A stretch of DNA of 43,721 nt from Thermoplasmata archaeon (GTDB lineage: Archaea; Thermoplasmatota; Thermoplasmata; Methanomassiliicoccales; Methanomethylophilaceae). Location: positions 1 through 43,721 of the forward strand of contig SUSY01000011.1 of assembly GCA_015063185.1 (NCBI GenBank), written 5' to 3'. Under the pieces are notes generated by a model, which was given only the letters and a program-made list of their open reading frames with translations, made no database searches and had not been told where the DNA came from. The position numbers and the translations under genes are program-made. Below are positions 39,572 to 43,721 of the stretch, piece by piece (within the stretch, counting starts at the first letter, position 1; each line of letters starts with the position of its first letter).

Positions 39572-39943
39572 GTGAGAGCTACGCAGGTCATTTCACTTGT
39601 CGTCAAGAATGAGTTCGGCGTTATGCAGAGAGTGATGGGTGAGTTCACCCGTAACAAGATCAACGTCGAGACCATCGTCGTCGGAAAATGCGAACAGGTC
39701 GGCAGGTCCAGGATGGTGTTGTCCGTTATCGACAGGGATCAGGCCAATTTGGCTGTAGGCAGATTGCAGAAGTTGCAGGATGTCTACGATGCTCGTTTGG
39801 TTGAGGAAAGTGGACAGTCCGCGTATGCTTTGATATCCACCACCGGAGGAAACGTCGGTGTTGTGGGTATATCGTCACAGGTTGATGAGATCATAGAACG
39901 TTCCAGACCCGAGCGCTTCGTCAAGGCCCTGAACGCCCTGTGA
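39572..39943 (+). CDS. ilvN: ACT-domain protein, acetolactate synthase small subunit-like
   Basis: The 123-residue protein has an N-terminal ACT domain of IlvN type (TQVISLVVKNEFGVMQRVMGEFTRNKINVETI), which in the family binds valine and activates and feedback-regulates the catalytic subunit IlvB. At 123 residues it is shorter than a typical IlvN (about 160), so the second regulatory half is reduced. No IlvB is in the window. The GTG start is supported by the TATA position and by the family N-terminus. The next gene, ilvE, starts 24 bases on, so branched-chain amino acid metabolism is the likely role. Confidence 0.82.
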   Translation: MRATQVISLVVKNEFGVMQRVMGEFTRNKINVETIVVGKCEQVGRSRMVLSVIDRDQANLAVGRLQKLQDVYDARLVEESGQSAYALISTTGGNVGVVGISSQVDEIIERSRPERFVKALNAL

Positions 39944-39967
39944 GTTGGATTATAGAGGTGTAATGTT

Positions 39968-40891
39968 ATGGATAAGACTGAATTCATTTGGCTTGATGGA
40001 AAACTTGTTAAGTGGGCAGATGCGAAGGTCCACGTTCTTTCACATGCGTTGAACTACGGAACCGGTGTCTTCGAGGGAATCAGGGTCTACGACACTCCCA
40101 AGGGAAAGGGAATCTTCAGACTGAAGGATCATGTCAAGAGACTCATGGATGGATGCAAGGTCATGGGATTCGACCTTGAGATCGACGGAAAGAAGTACGG
40201 ATATGACGAGGTATTTGAAGCTATCAAGGAGACCGTTCGTGCAAATCCCAACGCCGATTATGTCAAGCCCTGTATCTTTCTCGCAGGTGAGGAGGTCGGA
40301 CTCAATCCTGTGAATGTGAAGGCATCATTGGCTATCACGACAGTTCACATGGGTGCATACCTTGGAGAGGATGCGGCTTCCGGTGCAACTTTGATCATTT
40401 CCTCATGGCAGAGGCCCGACAACCTCTGTGCACCTGCAGGAGCTAAGGTTAACGGAGTCTACGTTACTTCCTGTCTTGCAAAGAGGGACGCCATCCTTTC
40501 TGGAGCGAACGAGGCTGTCATGCTCAACAGTGCAGGGTATGTTGCTGAGTGTACCGGAGAGAACATCTTCATCTACAGACACGGAAAGATCCTCACTCCC
40601 AAGACCTCCAACTCTATCCTTGAGGGAATTACCAGAAACTCCATCATCGAGGTTGCAAGGGACATGGGATATGATGTCCTCGAGACCGATGTTTCCAGGA
40701 TTGAACTGTTGACTGCAGATGAGGTCTGGATGACCGGTACCGCAGCGGAGATCAACCCTGTCACCAAGATCGACAACAGAGTCATCGGTGACGGAAAGGT
40801 CGGAGAGGTCGCTAGTGCGATCCACAAGAAGTTCGCAGATATCGTACGTGGAAAGGATTCTGAGTACGAGGGTTGGGTTGATTTAATTTAA
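39968..40891 (+). CDS. ilvE: Branched-chain amino acid aminotransferase
   Basis: The 307-residue PLP fold-IV enzyme transfers amino groups between glutamate and branched-chain 2-oxoacids. The N-terminal IWLDGKLVKWADAKVHVLSHALNYGTGVFEGIR, the probable catalytic lysine in GAKVNGVYVTS, and the GYVAECTGENIF and ITRNSIIEVA segments are conserved. An aggtg-like site precedes the ATG. It follows the IlvN-like gene in a two-gene unit and ends in a strong bidirectional hairpin. In principle a transaminase could supply 2-aminoethylphosphonate, but this family and its distance (18 kb) argue against that. Confidence 0.93.
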   Translation: MDKTEFIWLDGKLVKWADAKVHVLSHALNYGTGVFEGIRVYDTPKGKGIFRLKDHVKRLMDGCKVMGFDLEIDGKKYGYDEVFEAIKETVRANPNADYVKPCIFLAGEEVGLNPVNVKASLAITTVHMGAYLGEDAASGATLIISSWQRPDNLCAPAGAKVNGVYVTSCLAKRDAILSGANEAVMLNSAGYVAECTGENIFIYRHGKILTPKTSNSILEGITRNSIIEVARDMGYDVLETDVSRIELLTADEVWMTGTAAEINPVTKIDNRVIGDGKVGEVASAIHKKFADIVRGKDSEYEGWVDLI

Positions 40892-40892
40892 A

Positions 40893-40919
40893 AATAATGG
40901 GGGTATCGCCCCCATTATT
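40893..40919. terminator. Bidirectional hairpin terminator between ilvE and the aldolase gene
   Basis: AATAATGGGGG and CCCCCATTATT form an 11-base stem with a 5-base loop. It starts just after the ilvE stop and covers the TAA stop of the convergent aldolase gene (40915-40917). The A-rich left flank and AT-rich right flank make it suitable for both strands. Confidence 0.7.
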
Positions 40920-42495
40920 CCACAGAATAATGTTTTGGTTCTGTTATAAATTTGATTTCTATTTCTTTACTGAGTTTAGACAGTGTTTTTCCCATCCCCT
41001 CGTTAATTGCATCAATGGTTGCTTTTTTCGTGATGTACATCATTTGCTCCTTAGCATAGTTTTCAAGAACATCATGAGAATATCCATCAAAGCCTGCAAG
41101 ATAGATTTTTGATGCACCAAAGCTAATCAATAATTTGATAGCCATAAGGCCTGCATTATCCCTTACCGCTTCGATATCATTTAAAAGATCGCTATATTTT
41201 ATTTGAAGATATACTTCATCTGCAGGAATATTTGATGTAATTATGCATTTTTGTTTTAGTGCTTTGTTCATTTCTTTGAAACGGCGATTGTTGCTTAAGA
41301 AGATGAAGTCTGTTTCACATGGGGGATACTCATGATTTATTGCGATAGATATTGTATCGTTTTCCTTAATAAATTTAATAATCTTTTCTTTTTCATCAAT
41401 TGAACTCTTTGCAGGACCAATGAGTATGATTTTTTTATCCCTGATTATGTTTTTAAATTCATCGGAATGTATGTTTTGCGTTTTTCCAGTTTCCATATAT
41501 TTATTGTACAATTCAGAAATGTATTTTTTATCAAATTCTGAGCGTTTATCGTCACCCATCATTTCAAAAATCTCATTCATCTTCTCTATTGGTAATGTAT
41601 TTTTGTCATTGAGGAATCCCGCATAGTTCGGATGTGTGTTGTGCATTGCAGAAAGATAGTTGGGTAATGTGTATCCCCATGGATTTATCTGATAGAAGTT
41701 TCCGATAACTTCATCCATGGTTGATAATATTGGGCGCAAATCATACGTTGCACCCATATTTTCATTCAAATATTCGATAAATAATTCTGTATTCAAATTT
41801 CCAGCACCGCGACCCATGCCATATATGGACGAATCTATAACTAAATCTCTATTGGATTGCATATCCACCAAAGTTTGTGCATTTGAAAAAGAAAGTTGCA
41901 TATTATTATGAGAATGGAATCCGATTTTGATATTTTTCTTAAGATTATGTTCTATCATGGAGAATAATCTTACTAAGTCTTTACGTTTCATCATACCAAA
42001 GCTATCAACAATGTAAAATGCTTCAGGCTCCAGTTCATTAACTTTGTGAATAAGTTGTAAAAATTCCTCGTCACTGTAGTTCATAGATACCATGGCCTGA
42101 ACATATGTATCAAAACCCTTTTCTTTAATTATGTAACATTGTTCTATGGCATTCAGCACATCTTTTTTATGGAATGCATATCTGATTCCATCTAATTTGT
42201 GAATGGATCTGTTAGGCAAGGAGGAGGGGTCATATTCTCCGTGATTTATCATAGCGACATATTTGCAATTAAAATTTGTATCCGGGATTAAATTGTCTAT
42301 TTGTTCTATGTTTGTAAATTTTGTTATGTTGATGTCATATTGTTGACGATTTGTTATGAATCCACATTCTATTATGTCTATATTGGCTTCTGTCAAATTT
42401 TTGATAATTTTTTTAGAATTATCAAAACCAAATCTCCATTGATTGCAATATCCTCCATCTCTCAAAGTGCAATCTAAAATCGATATTTTTTTCAT
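40915..42495 (-). CDS. HMGL-like (DRE-TIM) aldolase with C-terminal Rossmann-like domain
   Basis: The 526-residue protein has an N-terminal DRE-TIM metallolyase barrel: the metal-binding DCTLRDGGY (8-16), GFHSHNNMQ, and GMGRGAGN late in the barrel. This is the pattern of 4-hydroxy-2-oxovalerate aldolases and HMG-CoA lyase relatives. From about 350 is a second domain (KKIILIGPAKSS, SIAINHEYPP, IYLAGFDGYS) with no family I can name confidently. Such aldolases occur in bacterial surface-polysaccharide clusters. The gene is far richer in A and T than its neighbours. It has a TATA-like tttataaata (about 42518-42528) near 27 bases upstream and looks horizontally acquired. Confidence 0.83.
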   Translation of the reverse strand: MKKISILDCTLRDGGYCNQWRFGFDNSKKIIKNLTEANIDIIECGFITNRQQYDINITKFTNIEQIDNLIPDTNFNCKYVAMINHGEYDPSSLPNRSIHKLDGIRYAFHKKDVLNAIEQCYIIKEKGFDTYVQAMVSMNYSDEEFLQLIHKVNELEPEAFYIVDSFGMMKRKDLVRLFSMIEHNLKKNIKIGFHSHNNMQLSFSNAQTLVDMQSNRDLVIDSSIYGMGRGAGNLNTELFIEYLNENMGATYDLRPILSTMDEVIGNFYQINPWGYTLPNYLSAMHNTHPNYAGFLNDKNTLPIEKMNEIFEMMGDDKRSEFDKKYISELYNKYMETGKTQNIHSDEFKNIIRDKKIILIGPAKSSIDEKEKIIKFIKENDTISIAINHEYPPCETDFIFLSNNRRFKEMNKALKQKCIITSNIPADEVYLQIKYSDLLNDIEAVRDNAGLMAIKLLISFGASKIYLAGFDGYSHDVLENYAKEQMMYITKKATIDAINEGMGKTLSKLSKEIEIKFITEPKHYSVE

Positions 42496-42573
42496 AACAA
42501 CATTATGTTAATGAATATGTATATTTATAAACTAGGGTATTTCATAGTAAATAGGTAGCAAATTTTGACATCT

Positions 42574-43236
42574 TTATTTGTATGGAGAGTATTTGCGACT
42601 CATATATACTGCATCAATCACTTCAAAATCTTCTGGATAGTTGTAATCTAATCCTTCAATGACTCCCACTTCTTTAAAATATGGGTTGAATCCAATTCTT
42701 CTGTGGTGTTCTACAAATACACTTTTTTTAAATATGTATGCTCCAGTTGTTTCACGGAAGATATGTTTTACATCTTGTGTACGCGCAATATTAGTGGGAT
42801 CATAATTTATTGGACCAAAGTCATCCCATAGCAATTCATTTACTGATGAGATGGGTGTTGCGGAATCATAGTTGCCTAAAAGTACTGCTTGTATACATTC
42901 AGAAATTGTATTTGAACTCAGAAATGGTGCAGTTACGTGGGCTTTTACATATATGTCCGCATCAATTTTATTGATGAAAGATTCTATTAAATCATTTCCT
43001 TTAGTTTCTGGAGAATCTAGAGACGGGTCGCGTTTTAGAAATTTTATTTTATCGGGCAGATATTGACAGATTTCTTCGTTACTACAGAAACAATAAACGG
43101 AATCAATTTCTTTAACATTTAGTAGAGTATTAAACATCAATTCACATATCGGTTTTCCGTCACTAAGGCGCATAGTATTTTTACCAGGTGCCCTCTCATT
43201 GTTCATTTTCATAGGAACAAATGCAACAACTTTCAT
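42574..43236 (-). CDS. Acylneuraminate cytidylyltransferase-like protein (NeuA family)
   Basis: The 220-residue protein resembles CMP-sugar synthetases: FVPMKMNNERAPGKN matches the N-terminal CTP loop (normally with R and K), followed by SVYCFCSNEEI, HVTAPFLSS and GVIEGLDYNYPEDFEVIDA, where the motif ends in acidic residues. It probably attaches CMP to a 2-keto sugar or acid. I chose ATG at 43236, preceded by ggaggt, rather than the in-frame start 23 codons upstream. Upstream of the aldolase gene on the same strand and equally AT-rich, the two likely form one pathway: the aldolase makes a keto-acid and this enzyme activates it. Confidence 0.82.
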   Translation of the reverse strand: MKVVAFVPMKMNNERAPGKNTMRLSDGKPICELMFNTLLNVKEIDSVYCFCSNEEICQYLPDKIKFLKRDPSLDSPETKGNDLIESFINKIDADIYVKAHVTAPFLSSNTISECIQAVLLGNYDSATPISSVNELLWDDFGPINYDPTNIARTQDVKHIFRETTGAYIFKKSVFVEHHRRIGFNPYFKEVGVIEGLDYNYPEDFEVIDAVYMSRKYSPYK

Positions 43237-43545
43237 GCAGTACCTCCAGCTATTAATTTTATAAATTTTGTGAATGTTGTTTGATTTGAGACGATTCTTG
43301 TTCACTTGACTTAACAGGTGTCTTTTTGAATGATTTTATATGCATTTAATTATTTTAATTATGTCATGGTGAACTTCTATTTTGTGATCAAATAGGAAAC
43401 CTAAATCTGCGGAACGTATGACTACACAGTTGTAGTACTACATTTTCCTGATCTTTTGTTTATATGCCCTATATATGGAATATTTAAATCAAAGATATTG
43501 AACATGTAACCTTACATATAGGTTACCAATTGTAGTATATTCTAT
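43237..43545. other. AT-rich intergenic region
   Basis: This region contains the ribosome binding site of the NeuA-like gene at its left end. At the right it holds a TATA-like ctatatat (43469-43476) and an inverted repeat GTAACC...GGTTAC (43506-43526) before the transposase start. I see no RNA gene or conserved frame. The inverted repeat may belong to the insertion sequence. Confidence 0.35.
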
Positions 43546-43721
43546 ATGGAAAGGAATGGCCAGAAGTACGCATACGAGAGCGCATCGGTCAGAATACCCG
43601 GTAGAAAAAACCCAAAAACCATCAAGACCTACTTGGGAAAGGTCGACCCTGAAACCGGCAAGATCATTCCCAAGGAGACGAGAAACGCTCCGAAGGAGGA
43701 GTATGCTAAGTTCTATGGTTC
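43546..43721 (+). mobile_element. IS1634/IS4-type transposase, 5' part (runs off the window)
   Basis: From ATG 43546 the frame reads 58 codons to the window end without a stop. QKYAYESASVRIPGRKN followed by KTYLGKVDPETGKIIPK resembles the N-termini of IS1634-family transposases. Only this portion is visible, so intactness and exact family are uncertain. It abuts the AT-rich aldolase/NeuA pair. Confidence 0.65.

Noticed and set aside
39968..40891. IlvE as the missing 2-aminoethylphosphonate transaminase
   Set aside because: It is a fold-IV branched-chain aminotransferase by motif, is paired with an IlvN-like gene, and lies 18 kb from the phosphonate genes; AepZ enzymes belong to another PLP fold.

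Overview
This window is archaeal chromosome. It carries archaeal-type stalk proteins (L11, L1, P0/L10, P1/L12), TFB, the primase large subunit PriL, aEF1B, an archaeal CoA-pathway ligase, an archaetidylinositol-phosphate-type synthase and TATA-box promoters about 25-27 bases upstream of many start codons. Protein style and gene set suggest a member of the Thermoplasmatota, most likely a gut-type Methanomassiliicoccales methanogen. This is inference: no mcr, methyltransferase or pyl gene lies in the window.

Layout. 1-6.2 kb: ribosomal stalk genes. L11 is split from L1-P0-P1 by a minus-strand block of two DUF234-type ATPases and a HAD phosphatase. 6.4-8.6 kb: patatin-like hydrolase, tandem ribbon-helix-helix regulator and a TrmJ-like tRNA methyltransferase. 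8.7-12.8 kb: a tight operon for phosphopantothenate synthesis, S-adenosylhomocysteine hydrolysis, a PfkB (possibly adenosine) kinase, an AK6/Fap7-type kinase and a CDP-alcohol phosphotransferase. 12.9-15.6 kb: radical-SAM/HhH protein and PriL. 15.8-17.1 kb: malic enzyme.

17.3-26.4 kb is the most interesting part, a phosphonate and glycoconjugate locus. Seven plus-strand genes (LicD, metallophosphoesterase, nucleotidyltransferase, unknown dehydrogenase, cytidylyltransferase-PEP mutase fusion, phosphonopyruvate decarboxylase, IspD/TarI-like cytidylyltransferase) converge on three minus-strand genes (CDP-alcohol phosphotransferase, second LicD, epimerase). Together they could make a C-P compound, activate it as a CMP ester and attach it to a surface glycan or lipid. 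No 2-aminoethylphosphonate transaminase is present, so the end product is open.

26.4-27.5 kb holds broken IS66 and IS630 transposases. Surface-polysaccharide genes resume with an epimerase and a flippase (27.5-30.3 kb). A heptose module follows (GHMP heptose kinase plus a GmhA-GmhB fusion, 31-33 kb), then a Fic protein, a double-domain glycosyltransferase and a sugar nucleotidyltransferase. Housekeeping genes (aEF1B with a small zinc ribbon, TFB, phosphoglucose/phosphomannose isomerase, IlvN-like ACT protein, IlvE) are interspersed. The right end (40.9-43.7 kb) is an AT-rich pair (HMGL-like aldolase, CMP-sugar synthetase-like) next to the start of an IS1634-type transposase, which suggests recent transfer.

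Expression signals follow a clear pattern. Lead genes have a TATA box about 25-27 bases before the start codon (leaderless or nearly so), whereas internal operon genes have purine-rich ribosome binding sites or overlap their neighbours. Several promoters carry short palindromes between the TATA box and the transcript start. No tRNA, rRNA or CRISPR array was seen.
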